NCBI GenBank assembly: GCA_021613535.1
Contig: CP075494.1
Location: forward strand, 7,564,001-7,628,000
Direction: 5' to 3'
Length of the DNA stretch: 64,000 bases
Origin: Adineta vaga
Lineage: Eukaryota > Rotifera
Both the position numbers and the translations under genes were made by a program. The first letter of the stretch is position 1. Each line of letters opens with the position of its first letter. Below, piece by piece: positions 51,643 through 64,000 of the stretch. The notes below the pieces were generated by a model. It was given only the letters and a program-made list of their open reading frames with translations, was not told the DNA's origin and made no database searches.

Positions 51643-51990
51643 TGATACAATTAAATCCTTCGAATGTAGTAGTGAACTCTAATCGATCATCGCGATTCAT
51701 TGAGGGAGAGATTGTCATGGAAACAAATGATGAATTCTTAACTTTTTGAAAAGAAAAGCTATCTGTAAATAAAACTAACGTTTAATCAATAGAATTTTTT
51801 TGAATTTTCGAAAAGAAATTTAATTTCTTTTGTCTGAAAATGATCTCTTTAAATCTGATTGGTTGACTATCTAAACTCGATGACTCATGACCTACAATGT
51901 CCAGAGAAGAAAGAAAGAACGAACGAACTTTCACATATTCACTTCACTCACTCACTCACTCACTCACGCGACGAACTATTTACCAAGAAA
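51643..51990. other. Divergent intergenic region, CCDC77 and VPS37
   Basis: Short region between two divergent genes, a candidate bidirectional promoter. It contains a tandem ACTC tetranucleotide run at 51945-51966, 25 bases before the VPS37 ATG and so probably in its 5' untranslated region. Confidence 0.5.
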
Positions 51991-52745
51991 ATGATGAGCG
52001 GTTATTATCCGACTAACGAAAGTGGACTAAATGAATCACGAGTACTTATTAATCAAATGAGTGTTGATGATTTAAAAAGACTTATGAACAATGATGATGA
52101 AGTAACAAAATTCGTACAAAATTTACCAGAGGTATATTATTATTGATGCACTGTTTTTTTTTGCTTGATAAATGAAACTTTTCTTCATTAGGTTCAACAA
52201 ATGGAAAGTATTAGAGAAAGTTTGAAAGAAAAGATCAAACATTTAGCAGCTATAAATCTTCAGAAAGAACCCGAATTGAATCATCAGAAACAAAAACTCG
52301 CAGAAGTACATGAACAATTGAGAAAGATGAGAGAAGAATATAATAGTATTCGAGGACAATATGGTAAATATTTGAAGATTCTTGTGGAAAGTATTTTTTG
52401 ATTAATTTATAGATGATCAAAATGGTGATACTACTCCAGATATGATTTATGTTCTTTTACAAACAGCAGGATCGGATTTAGAACGAAAAACAGAAGTATG
52501 TCAACGTTTTATTTGTTTGTTGTTGATTGTATTTGTTTGTCTTTTAGGATACAGCAGAAGATTTTTTCTACGGTGGAAAAACTGAAGATGAAGTAACCGA
52601 ATTTGAACGTCGTTTTATTGAAGATCGAAAACGCGCACATGAATTAAAAATAAAAGCTGAAAAATTTCAAGAATTATTACATATTTCTCAATCAACGAGT
52701 AGTTTAAATTATAATCAGCCTTCACGTACAAGTAGTTATCGTTAA
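51991..52745 (+). CDS. VPS37: ESCRT-I subunit VPS37 (Mod(r) domain)
   Basis: Exons 51991-52131, 52192-52363, 52413-52495 and 52548-52745 give 197 residues. It is a Mod(r) domain: MSVDDLKRLMNNDDEVTKFVQNLPEV, a long central coiled coil (ESIRESLKEKIKHLA, QKLAEVHEQLRKM), then AEDFFYGGKTEDEVTEFERRFIEDRKRAHELKIKAEKF, whose last part is the ESCRT-I-binding end. VPS37 holds TSG101 and VPS28 together in ESCRT-I for sorting ubiquitinated cargo into multivesicular bodies. The protein lacks a long proline-rich tail and is nearest the B/C/D type. An upstream in-frame extension exists, but the MMSGYY start is preferred because the extension crosses the ACTC repeat. Confidence 0.9.
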
Positions 52746-52920
52746 ATAACAAGACAAAAAAAAAGAATCTTTATATCTATTTATTTCATTCATTAATATT
52801 TTAATAAAAACAACAACAACAACGAATGCTTTTTTTAAATGTGTAAATGTATAACCTTATTGTCTTTTAAGAAGATGTGGTGTATGTTTTTGATTTTTGT
52901 CTTTATTTATTTTGAACAAT

Positions 52921-53493
52921 ATGATCGCATCTCGAAAAAAAAATGATTATGTTTCAGATAAATTCATGTTGGAAATTCGTCGAGAAGAAGATTCTGATCG
53001 ACATGAAATCTTTCGAATACATCAAAATGCTTTTCAACAAGATGATGAAGCACAATTAGTGGACAAACTTCGACAAAATGAACAATACAATTTCAATTTA
53101 TCGTTTGTTGCTTTAGTTGATAAGAAAATTGTTGGACATCTATTATTTACTCCGTTACAGATCAATTATTCATCGAATAAGAAATCAATAGTTAGTCTTG
53201 CACTTGCACCGATTTCCATCTTAAGCGATCATTAAAAACAAGGCATTGGAAGCAAATTAATTGAGTATGCATTGAGTGAATTGATAGCACAAGGATATTC
53301 ATCAGTTATTGTTCTTGGTCATGAACATTTTTATCCAAAATTTGGTTTCGTACCTGCGAAAAAGTATCATATTCATGCGTCATTTCCGCTTGAGAATGAG
53401 AATTGTTTTATGGCACTTGAATTGAAACCTCAAGCATTCCCTTTGAATGATGGAGAAGGAATTGTGCAATATTTACCAGAATTTGGAATATAA
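52921..53493 (+). pseudogene. GNAT N-acetyltransferase (bacterial YhbS type), interrupted by one TAA
   Basis: A single intronless frame of 191 codons, open except for TAA at 53233-53235. Before the stop: LEIRREEDSDRHEIFRIHQNAF, VGHLLFTPLQI, SLALAPISILSDH. After it: KQGIGSKLIEYAL, VIVLGHEHFYPKFGFVPA. The Q/R-x-x-G-x-G/A acetyl-CoA loop is here D-H-stop-K-QGIG, and the stop falls where the family has Gln (CAA), one C-to-T change away. Everything on both sides is intact. It may be a young pseudogene, a sequencing error, or a gene read through the stop. The family is typical of bacteria and the gene has no introns, so horizontal origin is plausible. The start could be 52921 or 52966. Confidence 0.8.
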
Positions 53494-53543
53494 ACAGTCT
53501 AAATATTTCTTTTAGATTACTCATTTTTCTTACTATTCTTATC

Positions 53544-54579
53544 ATGTCAGTGACAAAACGGTAGGCTGATACACTTCGATTTATCTTTATATTCTCTTGA
53601 ATTTTATTTAGTAGTACTAAAAAGGTCGTGTCTTATAATGAACTTGATGATGATGATGATGGTAAGTATTCATGATCGGTGTTGATAATTAATTGATTGA
53701 TTTACGTTACTTAGACTTCGTTCCGATTGGTGGCGATAATTCAAAAAAGAATCGTTGTTCTAAAACAAAACAGATTACTAAACAATCCACAAAAAAATGT
53801 GAAGAGAAGTGAGTTTACTTTGATTCATCTTTATCATATATTAATCTAAAATTTCTTAGGATATTTCCTGTTGAACCAGAAGAACCTGTATTAATTCTAA
53901 AGCCAGTCAAACAACCAACAATTGTCACAGAAGAAAAAGAAAAAGAAAACACTACTAGTCAATCATCAGTATCTAGCGATGGTATAACTAAATAATGAAA
54001 TGATAGAAACACTGACAAGAATTGAAGTTTTTAGATGGTAAACCATCGTCGGAAATTGTACTGGATGTAAAAGAAGAAGATGGTGACGAATTATTACCAA
54101 AAAGTAAACGAATAAAACATGACGAAGGTAAATACATCTATATGTATCGAATAGTTTTTTATTTGTATATAATTGTAGAAGATGATACCAATGAAAATAA
54201 GGAAGAATCATTACCACAACAACTGTCATTTAATGAAAGAGAAGAATCAACTTCAAAAGATGGTAATTAAAACTATTGTCATTTAGACATCAATGTACTG
54301 TTTTCATTTATTAGAAATTTTATCAGTTGATCATCATACATCTCGAACTTCGTCATGTAATTATATTATATTGCATTTATTCTTTGTTCTATGTTCAGTA
54401 TTGTCTTTTTAGCTCGAACAGCAGAATTACCAGGAAGACGATCTTCTACTCCATTAGGTTTTCCAACTAGTAAGATTAATATTTCCTCACCGCATGTGTC
54501 TCGTGTTGGTTTATCACGTAAATCTGTTACTGTAAAACCACTTCATCCTAATCTCACTACTCGTGTTGTTCATGAATAA
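53544..54579 (+). CDS. RAD51AP1: RAD51-associated protein 1-like
   Basis: Eight small exons: 53544-53560, 53612-53661, 53715-53808, 53860-53981, 54035-54127, 54179-54262, 54315-54356 and 54413-54579, giving 222 residues (human 352). All junctions are in phase. The N terminus has KKVVSYNELDDDDDDFVPI, like the KKPVNYSQFDHSDSDDDF start of human RAD51AP1. The middle is acidic, Lys-rich and disordered. The C terminus reads SSPHVSRVGLSRKSVTVKPLHPN, the conserved RAD51-binding motif. RAD51AP1 binds RAD51 and branched DNA and stimulates joint-molecule formation in homologous recombination. Only the two end motifs identify it, so the call rests on them. Confidence 0.82.
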
Positions 54580-54718
54580 TTTCGTTCATATCTATTTTTG
54601 TATGTGTGTCTTAAATATGTTTATATTGTACAGATAAAAATTGTTTTCATAGAATTTCAACGAAAAATAAGAAACTATTGAATGTATTTCTAGATCGATG
54701 TTTTAAGAACTTCATGCC

Positions 54719-56912
<2,194 letters not shown>

Positions 56913-57406
56913 TATGTTAATGTACAATCTATTTGCAATGATCTTTTTCTTTTCATTCTCATCTATTTACCGTTTTCTTTTTGTACATTCCATATGAATC
57001 ATTTCATTGTATTGTTTTTCTTTCTCGGGAACATTTACATATCCATAATGAACTATGTAGTCAACTGTTTTTCTTTTCTTCTATTCTGTATTTAATACAT
57101 GTTGTTTTTTGTTTCCAATAACAATCGATTAATATAATCAAATAAATAATTATTAGTGTTGATCAGATATTATTCAATGCTTTTACCTGACAAGAATATA
57201 ATAGTTTTGTGATCATTGAATTTACAAATGATGTATCTGAGCGTTATCAATCATCACGTTTTCTTTCTGTACGATTGATAGTCACGTATATCAAATAATA
57301 TTAAGTTTACTTTTCTTACATTCCTAAAATAGTAAGGAGTAAGAAAAGACTGACAAGTTTTAATATGAAATAATTTACAAAAATTAGCTTATTCGAAATA
57401 GAAATA
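56913..57406. other. Intergenic
   Basis: About 490 bases between aPKC and the ADP-ribosyltransferase gene. AT-rich, with an AATAAATAAT sequence near 57142 suitable as the aPKC polyadenylation region. Confidence 0.5.
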
Positions 57407-59350
57407 ATGGCTTTAAAATCAAGATTATATTCACACTTTCGTACTCCACATATTGGTCATATTGGAAATGTTATCGAGATAATTAATATTGTTATTTTGG
57501 ATATTGACAATCACTCATTTATACCAAATGATCGACGATTTCAAGTTAAAATATTCACCAAAGATGAGATTAATGATTTTTTGGACTATATCTCTAAAAT
57601 CAAAGATGTATATTTGTTTATCTCAGATATCAATTGTAATGTATTTATTTCAATATTTCATGACTGGCCAGAAATAAAATTAATTTATTTGTTATTTAAT
57701 AATGAATTTAATCAAAATCATTTATATGAAAACAAAAAAGTACGTGGAATTTTTAGGCATGTCGATGTTATGAAACAGCAGTTTTACCAAGATATTACAA
57801 CGTTAAATCATTTCTTTTACTCTGAAGAAAGAAATTTTCAATATATAGACGAACAAAATGTTCTATCTCTTTGGTGGAATTTTTTTCATAAATTCATCCA
57901 ATATATTCAATACACGAATATTGACAAAAATGAATTCATTGAAACAGCACGAAAAAATTCAATTGATGAACGTGAACTAAAAAGTATTGAAGATTTTGAA
58001 AAAAACTATACACTAAATAATGCAGTTTATTGGTACACAGTTGATGATGTTTTTCTTCGTTTAGTCGAACGGATACGTCGAAATTCAACAGATTTAAATA
58101 CTATATTTAAACTTCGAATAGTTTTTAATGGTTTTGCTGCGCAATTAAAAACTGCAATGTTATATCCTGATTTCTGGCCTAATAATTATATTACTGTGTA
58201 TCGTGGTGAAGTGCTATGCGAAAAGGAGGCAAAACAAATAAAGTCGATTGCTGGGAAAATAATGCATTTTAAGGAACTAATTTCGACGACAACAAGCTTA
58301 TCTGTTGCAGAAGTCTTTGCTACAGTTCCATCTGGGAATATGTCATCATGTGGAGTAGTATTTGAAATAAAAATAAGTATATCTGGTATCAATAATCATT
58401 CAAGTCCGTTGGTATATATCTCCGAGAAGTGTTTCAATCAAGAATATCTAGAAGCCTCTATTTCTGCTTACTCAAAATTTTTAATTGAAGGTGTGCAATT
58501 GTATGGCGATGTTTGGTTAATCAAATTAAAACTCATCAACAATATGTGCGATGTAGATTTCGGCGAAAGAAGTATTTTTAGTCAGCATTCAGAGCAAATA
58601 TTTATTCGACATTTATCAAAAGAAAACAATCAATTTATTGCTTTTCAATTGTTAATAGATCTTTTACTTCGACTGGATCAAACATCATATGCTAAAGAAG
58701 ATTTTTTACAATTCTCCAGATCAAAATGTAAGAGTAAGCCAGCAGATCTGAGCAAAATCGAAGATTTTGAAAAAGATTATAAAGCAGAAGATGCTATTAT
58801 GTGGTATACAAAAGATTCATTTTTATATCGTTTACTAAATAAATCACTTCGTATTGAAACAATTGATCATATTGTTAAAATGAGATATTATATTCATGAT
58901 TTACATAACCAATTAGCAAAATTACAAGATAGTTTTATTCAATCATTGAATGGTTTAAAAAGTTTAGTATTATATCGAGGTTCAATTATGAAAATAAATC
59001 AATTAGAAGAACTACGAAAACATTTTGGTGGTTTCATGTCCATCAATAGTTTTATGTCAGCTACACAAGATAAACAAGTAGCTGTTATGTTTTCTGGTGA
59101 TGGTATTACAAGTGAACTCGATGAAATATCAGTGATATATGAGATACTTATTGATACAAATATTCGATCAGTACCATATGCTAAAATACAAGGCGTGATG
59201 CAAGATGAACAAGAAATATTATTTTCAATCGGAGCTATATTTAGTATTGGAATAGTTGAAGAACAGCGTGATCGTGTTTATTGTGTGAAGTTAACATTAA
59301 TCCATATGGAAGATCAATTATGGAATCGATTAACAGCACATTTAAATTAA
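57407..59350 (+). CDS. Two-module R-S-E ADP-ribosyltransferase, intronless
   Basis: One frame of 647 residues. The N-terminal 150 residues (VYLFISDINCNVFISIF, KVRGIFRHVDVM) resemble the leader found on many bdelloid ART proteins. Two ART modules follow, each opening with IEDFEKxY (residues about 197 and 452) and a WYT motif. Module 2 has the full arginine-ADP-ribosyltransferase triad: Arg524 (YRG), Ser548-FMSAT and Glu601-Gln-Glu603. Module 1 keeps Arg266 (YRG) and Ser293-TTTS, but has Tyr347-Leu-Glu349 where the E-x-E should be, so it is probably inactive or altered. Such enzymes move ADP-ribose from NAD+ to protein arginines. There is no signal peptide, so a cytoplasmic role is likely. The lack of introns is unlike its neighbours. 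Confidence 0.88.
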   Translation: MALKSRLYSHFRTPHIGHIGNVIEIINIVILDIDNHSFIPNDRRFQVKIFTKDEINDFLDYISKIKDVYLFISDINCNVFISIFHDWPEIKLIYLLFNNEFNQNHLYENKKVRGIFRHVDVMKQQFYQDITTLNHFFYSEERNFQYIDEQNVLSLWWNFFHKFIQYIQYTNIDKNEFIETARKNSIDERELKSIEDFEKNYTLNNAVYWYTVDDVFLRLVERIRRNSTDLNTIFKLRIVFNGFAAQLKTAMLYPDFWPNNYITVYRGEVLCEKEAKQIKSIAGKIMHFKELISTTTSLSVAEVFATVPSGNMSSCGVVFEIKISISGINNHSSPLVYISEKCFNQEYLEASISAYSKFLIEGVQLYGDVWLIKLKLINNMCDVDFGERSIFSQHSEQIFIRHLSKENNQFIAFQLLIDLLLRLDQTSYAKEDFLQFSRSKCKSKPADLSKIEDFEKDYKAEDAIMWYTKDSFLYRLLNKSLRIETIDHIVKMRYYIHDLHNQLAKLQDSFIQSLNGLKSLVLYRGSIMKINQLEELRKHFGGFMSINSFMSATQDKQVAVMFSGDGITSELDEISVIYEILIDTNIRSVPYAKIQGVMQDEQEILFSIGAIFSIGIVEEQRDRVYCVKLTLIHMEDQLWNRLTAHLN

Positions 59351-59484
59351 ACTATATTCAAGCAAAATCAATCTGAGAACATTCATTTCATTTTTTTGTA
59401 GTTTTGTATCCTATTGAAAATGAAAAGTTAAAGTTAAGAAACGATATTTTCTGATCAAATTCTGATTGAGTATTTATTTACAAA

Positions 59485-60854
59485 TCAACGAAGTACATTA
59501 AGATTCACATCTCTTTGTGCATCGATTAAAACTGATGTTGTTCGTTTTTGTTTTTTCATTTCTTCGGCATAAATTCGTCGAAGAATTTGAAATGCTTCTA
59601 ATGATGCATAAGGCATTTGTGTTAATGGATCAAAATATTGTGCAGGCATTCCAGTTATTGGACATAAATGACGACGATGACGATTTGAAGTATTCAATTT
59701 AGTAAATGTGTCATTATATGTTTGTAAATGTGTAAATGAAACGAATGTTCTTGAACATCGTGCTGAATTTATTTCTAATTGGTAATTTTCATCAAGAATA
59801 TCATTCCATTGATCAATCACAGGTTCATTTAAAATTGCCATTGAACTTGTACAAATTCGTGGACATTCTTGACTTAATTTCATACGTTTAGTTTCTTTCT
59901 TCTTTAATTCAATTTGTTGATATGCCTCTATAAGAAAAATTTCCTTTCTTGTTTTTTAATATTATGACAACAAAACCTGTTTACCTAATGATTCCATATT
60001 GATTTCCTCTGGAAGAAAAAAAAATGACAACGATAAAAGTTTATAGAATTAGTTTTGTTTTATTTACCAGTTATTTTTGCTTCTTCAAGTAATTCTTCTT
60101 GAGTTAGTTTTCGTACTTCACCCGCATTTCGTAGAGATGCACCACCTTTCACATAACTACGACGTTCTTGTCGTTCTTTTTGTCGTTTTTCAAGTTCAAC
60201 ACGTTTAACACTAGTAGAATTACGTAATGTTTTTGCTTCTAAATCAGATAAAACAAAAAATCTGATTGATAAAATCATTCATTGAGTTTACCTATTCTTG
60301 GTGCATTAGCTTTTTTCTGTTGCTGTCGAGTTAATTTCGATTCACCATTTTGTTCTTGTTCTTCTTTCTTCTGAGCTTTCAACTACATAAATGAATAATC
60401 AAATAATTAAATAATTATAAAGAATAGAGAATTGATTTACTTCTTGTTGAAGACTTTGTGCTTGATAAATAACTTTCTTTCTTTTATGTTTTGTTGTTTC
60501 ATCATCATCACTACCCTCATCATCTTTACGTTTCTTCTTCGTACTTGTTTGTACTTGGCCATCTTCATCTTGTTGTTGCTGCTGCTGTTGTTGTTGTTCG
60601 TCGTCTTGATCAAAATCTGAATCGACAACATCTTCTTCGGAATCTTCTGAACGATAATCATTATCTTCTTCTTCCTAAAAATACACAACCAAAAAACCAA
60701 TGATGTTGATGACAAAACAATGTACTCTTACATCAACAAAACCACCATATGCTGAACCGTAAAATTCATCATCTGGATCTTCTTGTTGTTCAAGCAAACG
60801 TTTTAGACGATTACCAGCTGTTTGACGACGGTCTCGATCAGCAGCGAAAGTCAT
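59485..60854 (-). CDS. VPS72: VPS72/YL1, H2A.Z-binding subunit of SRCAP/TIP60 complexes
   Basis: Six exons: 60732-60854, 60441-60674, 60292-60382, 60068-60238, 59985-60008 and 59485-59927, giving 361 residues (human 364). The N terminus RDRRQTAGNRLKRLLEQQ and DDEFYGSAYGGFVDEEEDNDY is the H2A.Z-binding region. An acidic stretch with a run of glutamines and a Lys-rich nuclear-localisation region follow. The YL1_C motif at the end is LCPITGMPAQYFDPLTQMPY. YL1 is a histone chaperone that hands H2A.Z-H2B to the SRCAP or TIP60 remodeller. One exon is only 24 bases, phased on both sides. Confidence 0.95.
60571..60599. repeat. Polyglutamine-encoding trinucleotide repeat
   Basis: A TTG/CTG run in VPS72 exon 2; on the minus strand it encodes about eight Gln in the acidic linker. 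Likely length-variable. Confidence 0.8.
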
Positions 60855-61506
60855 TTTTTTAAATATTGAATTGAATTCAATGCTTATTGTACAGTGTAAT
60901 TCCGATAAGCCAATGAATGAATAAAAGCTTTGAAGGTGATGATTCATTTTTTTATATTAATTGGATGAATATGTATTATACATTGAATAAATTTTTCTCT
61001 CAGATTTTTCTACAATTTGTTCAGTATTATCTTATACTTTCGTCATAGTTTTCTTGTGCTTTAATTTTATGAATTGAATAGATGTCGCAAGGAGTTCGAT
61101 AACTATTATCAAAACCGTGCGATCAATATTTCATATTCTACCATACAAAATATAGAATACAATTCGAAATTCTTATGAATAATACCTATACTTCGTTTCT
61201 TTTCAAACCATTTTACAACGAAGATTCAATTGATGAAATTGAATGTTGAAATATACGACTAGAGCCATATGCATTATCTGCTATGTTCTAAGATACAAAC
61301 ATAAAAGTTTGAGCTATATATGTTTAAGATATATTTTATTCATTTTCGAAATACGATTGTTTCATCGCATAGTTTTGCTTGCCAATGACATCTATCACTC
61401 ATTAATTTCGTCTCTCATTGGTTTCGATACTACTTCAAGAACGAACTAAACAGTGAAGTGAATACAAAGCTCTTCACTAGTTCTAGTTCGTTTTTCTTCA
61501 ACAATC
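60855..61506. other. Divergent intergenic region, VPS72 and RAD51
   Basis: About 650 bases between two divergent nuclear genes, carrying both promoters. No supported exon. Confidence 0.5.
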
Positions 61507-62868
61507 ATGCCACCAAAAACAAAAATTCGTGAATCTATAACTGAAAAAGAAACAGTTTCAACAACTGAAGCACCAGCTGCTGTCACTGCTGCACTTCAAG
61601 TCAACGATAGTGTATCAACGGATTGTGAAACCAGTGGACCTACACCTATAACTAAACTAGATAAAGCATGTGGTATTGGTAATGCTGATATAAAAAAATT
61701 ACAAGAAGCTGGATTTTGCACAGTAGAATCGATTGCTTTTGCACCACGAAAAAGTCTTCTAGCTGTGAAAGGTATTAGTGATGCAAAAGCTGATAAATTA
61801 GCTGTAAGTTTTTGTCATTACGAATCACTCGATTATATAATCGAGTATTTAATGTAGGCTGAAGCAGCAAAACTTGTTCCAATGGGTTTTACAACTGCAA
61901 CAGAATATCATCAAAAACGTTCGGAAATTATTCAATTAACAACTGGTTCAAAAGAACTTGATAAACAATTACAAGGTGGTTTTGAAACAGGTTCTATTAC
62001 AGAATTATATGGTGAATATCGTTGCGGCAAATCACAATTATGTCATCAAGTTGCTGTCACTTGTCAAGTACACTCATTTGCTGAAAATTGAATTTCAATT
62101 TTACTGTTCATTTTAGTTACCAATAGATATGGGTGGTGGAGAAGGAAAAGCAATCTATATAGATACAGAAGGTTCATTTCGTCCGGAACGTTTATTAGCT
62201 ATTGCTGAACGTTATGGTCTATCTGGTCAGGATGTCTTAGATAATATTGCCTATGCACGTGCTTATAATACCGATCATCAAATTCAATTGTTATATATGG
62301 CATCTGCAATGATGTGTGAATCGAGGTATCAGAAAGATCTCTATTGCTATAGATGCATATAAAGTTGTCTTCAATCTAGATATGCAGTATTGATTGTTGA
62401 TAGTGCTACGTCACTTTTTCGAACGGATTATTCTGGTCGTGGAGAATTAGCAGCAAGACAAATGCAATTAGCAAAATTTATGCGTATGTTATTACGTATT
62501 ACAGATGAGGTTCGAATGATCTGTTTGCATTCGTTCTTTCAATAAGATTGAATTGATTTTAGTTCGGTGTTGCAGTATTACTTACAAATCAAGTCGTTGC
62601 TCAAGTTGATGGTCAAGCTATGTATGGTGATCAAAAGAAGCCCATTGGTGGAAATGTAATGGCACATGCATCAACAACACGGTAGTGAAAATTTTCATTT
62701 AATTTTCATTCTAATTTTTGATGATTTTCTAGGCTTTATTTGAAAAAAGGCAAAGGTGATTCACGTATTTGCCATGTAGCCGATAGCCCATGTTTACCTG
62801 AAACTGACGCAATATTTGCTATTGGCCCAGAAGGAATTGTTGACGCAGCACCCAAAGATCTTTGTTAA
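61507..62868 (+). CDS. RAD51: Recombinase RAD51
   Basis: Exons 61507-61803, 61858-62067, 62117-62325, 62380-62509, 62563-62681 and 62733-62868 give 366 residues (human 339); the extra length is a Thr/Ala-rich N terminus. The helix-hairpin-helix domain has [16 protein letters not shown]. The RecA core has Walker [10 protein letters not shown] (human GEFRTGKTQ), [13 protein letters not shown], the Walker B strand [24 protein letters not shown], loop [17 protein letters not shown], and [19 protein letters not shown]. It forms the nucleoprotein filament for strand exchange. DMC1 is less likely because the core follows RAD51 ([12 protein letters not shown]). The C-terminal end ([12 protein letters not shown]) is its own. 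A likely AATAAA signal lies at 62999. Confidence 0.96.
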
Positions 62869-63917
62869 TTGTATATAGATATATCTTTCGATTCTTATCC
62901 AATGACAAAATAAGTCAAAAAGTTGTGCAGATATTTCGTTTATTCGATAGTAAATTTATGTTTGTGTTTAAAAAAGATTAGTGAAAACATTTTTTGAAAA
63001 TAAAATTTTTTATATTGATGAAGAATAATTAAAAATAAGCATGTAATTGTAAGAAGATTCTGCTATTGTATTATTTATATAAGTGGAAATGTTTAATTTC
63101 TATACTTCGAAGCAAGCTTCTATGACATACTTGTTTTAATGATCTTTTCTAGTTAAAGTAATATTTATACAACAGTAATTAGTTTTTTTTTCAATATTAC
63201 TTACAGAAGGTTGCGGAGCGCTCTACTTCCTTACTTTGATGACTTATTCTTTTCGATAAAAGATCATTCACTTCTTTCACCATCATATTGTTTTTAAATG
63301 ACACCTCTGAAGAAACACGTTACATTGCGTTTCTAATCTACATTGTTTTTCAAAAAATATAAAATGTGGAATATCACGCATCTATTCAATATTTTTATCG
63401 GATAGAATTTTTTCTTAAGAAAAAAAGTCAACTTTACCTGGATTCATTGAATCTACCATCCATAAAAGTAGAAACAAGAAGAATTTCTGATATTGACATT
63501 AGTTAGGATGTTAACTCTGTCACTTTAGTGAACCGAGTAAACATGCTTTCATAGGAAGTGCAAAGATCATGATTTGGTCATTATTACATTTTTCAGAACT
63601 TTGGATTAAAATACTGAAGCAAACATAATTGATATTTTAAAATTGTAAACTATACTATAGTCGAGTTTTCCAGCTCGGAAATTCTTTTCCATTTGTCGAA
63701 GCAACTACGCTTAGGTGTGAATAAGTTGATCATTGAAGAAAACAAAAAGTAATCGAATACTTCTGTTTTAATACTAAAATAACTTCAATTCAGGTTAGTT
63801 ATTCTATTTCATTTACTAAGAAGTAAAACTATAAATGATATCTGCCTTGAGAAAGAATTTTGTTTTTCTTCTCTAGTTGAAATATCATTAATATTCAAGT
63901 AGAAAACAAAGAAGATT
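62869..63917. other. Intergenic
   Basis: About 1 kb between RAD51 and the gene that starts at the right edge. AT-rich, no supported exon. Confidence 0.5.
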
Positions 63918-64000
63918 ATGTCGACGAACGGTACAGCAATGAATGCGCTATCAACAGAAACTTGGATTGTTGCTTATTATTCATTAATATTAATGATTGT
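63918..64000 (+). CDS. Start of a probable membrane protein, cut by the window edge
   Basis: ATG followed by 27 open codons to the window edge: a short polar N terminus with one N-glycosylation sequon (NGT) and then TWIVAYYSLILMI, the start of a hydrophobic segment. An extracellular N terminus before a first transmembrane helix would suit a receptor such as a rhodopsin-like GPCR, but too little is present to name it. Confidence 0.35.
   Translation, partial: MSTNGTAMNALSTETWIVAYYSLILMI

Overview
This window looks like nuclear DNA from a small invertebrate animal, most probably a bdelloid rotifer. The evidence is AT-rich sequence, densely packed genes on both strands, many GT-AG introns of about 50-60 bases, and a gene set with clearly animal members (RIM-like active-zone protein, PIX, RalGDS, DNAJB13, CCDC77, LEG1, WDFY1/2, DHCR7). 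Two intronless genes, an ADP-ribosyltransferase with a tandem catalytic module and a bacterial-type GNAT acetyltransferase, are the kind of gene bdelloids carry. The organism is an inference; nothing in the window names it. I joined exons by hand using splice consensus and reading phase. Most models sum to an exact number of codons and come close to the length of their human counterparts.

Layout. 1-8741 is almost empty. 8742-11380 is an unrecognised three-exon gene (+). A mostly minus-strand block follows: PIX (12529-15479), WDFY1/2 (16157-17886), an intronless S41-like secreted peptidase (18110-20002) and HPD/HPDL dioxygenase (20440-22237). The mitochondrial calcium uniporter MCU (+, 24009-25143) comes next. 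Then, all on minus: DHCR7 (25298-26919), a RalGDS-type GEF (27923-31436), a RIM/Piccolo-like PDZ-C2 protein (32773-37670) and CDC14 (38576-42036), which has a C2H2 zinc-finger reading frame inside one intron. After a 1.9 kb gap come DNAJB13 (+, 43983-45606), an Mpo1-like protein (-), LEG1 (-), a TSNAXIP1-like protein (+), CCDC77 (-), VPS37 (+), a GNAT acetyltransferase broken by one stop (+), RAD51AP1 (+), atypical PKC (+), the tandem ADP-ribosyltransferase (+), VPS72/YL1 (-) and RAD51 (+). A last membrane-type reading frame runs off the right end.

Themes. Genome maintenance is concentrated at the right (RAD51AP1, RAD51, VPS72, with CDC14 further left). RAD51AP1 and its expected partner RAD51 are about 7 kb apart. 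Cilium and centriole genes (DNAJB13, CCDC77, probably the TSNAXIP1-like gene) lie between 44 and 52 kb. Rho/Ral/PKC signalling and active-zone genes (PIX, RalGDS, RIM-like, aPKC) are spread through the window. These groupings may be chance; no operon is shown.

Points most worth a second look: the single TAA in the GNAT gene, the two unequal ART modules, the in-phase zinc-finger exon inside CDC14, the HPV motif in DNAJB13, the frame break between the regulatory and kinase halves of aPKC, the hairpin in an HPD/HPDL intron, and the 3' splice sites that lie a few bases before several start codons.
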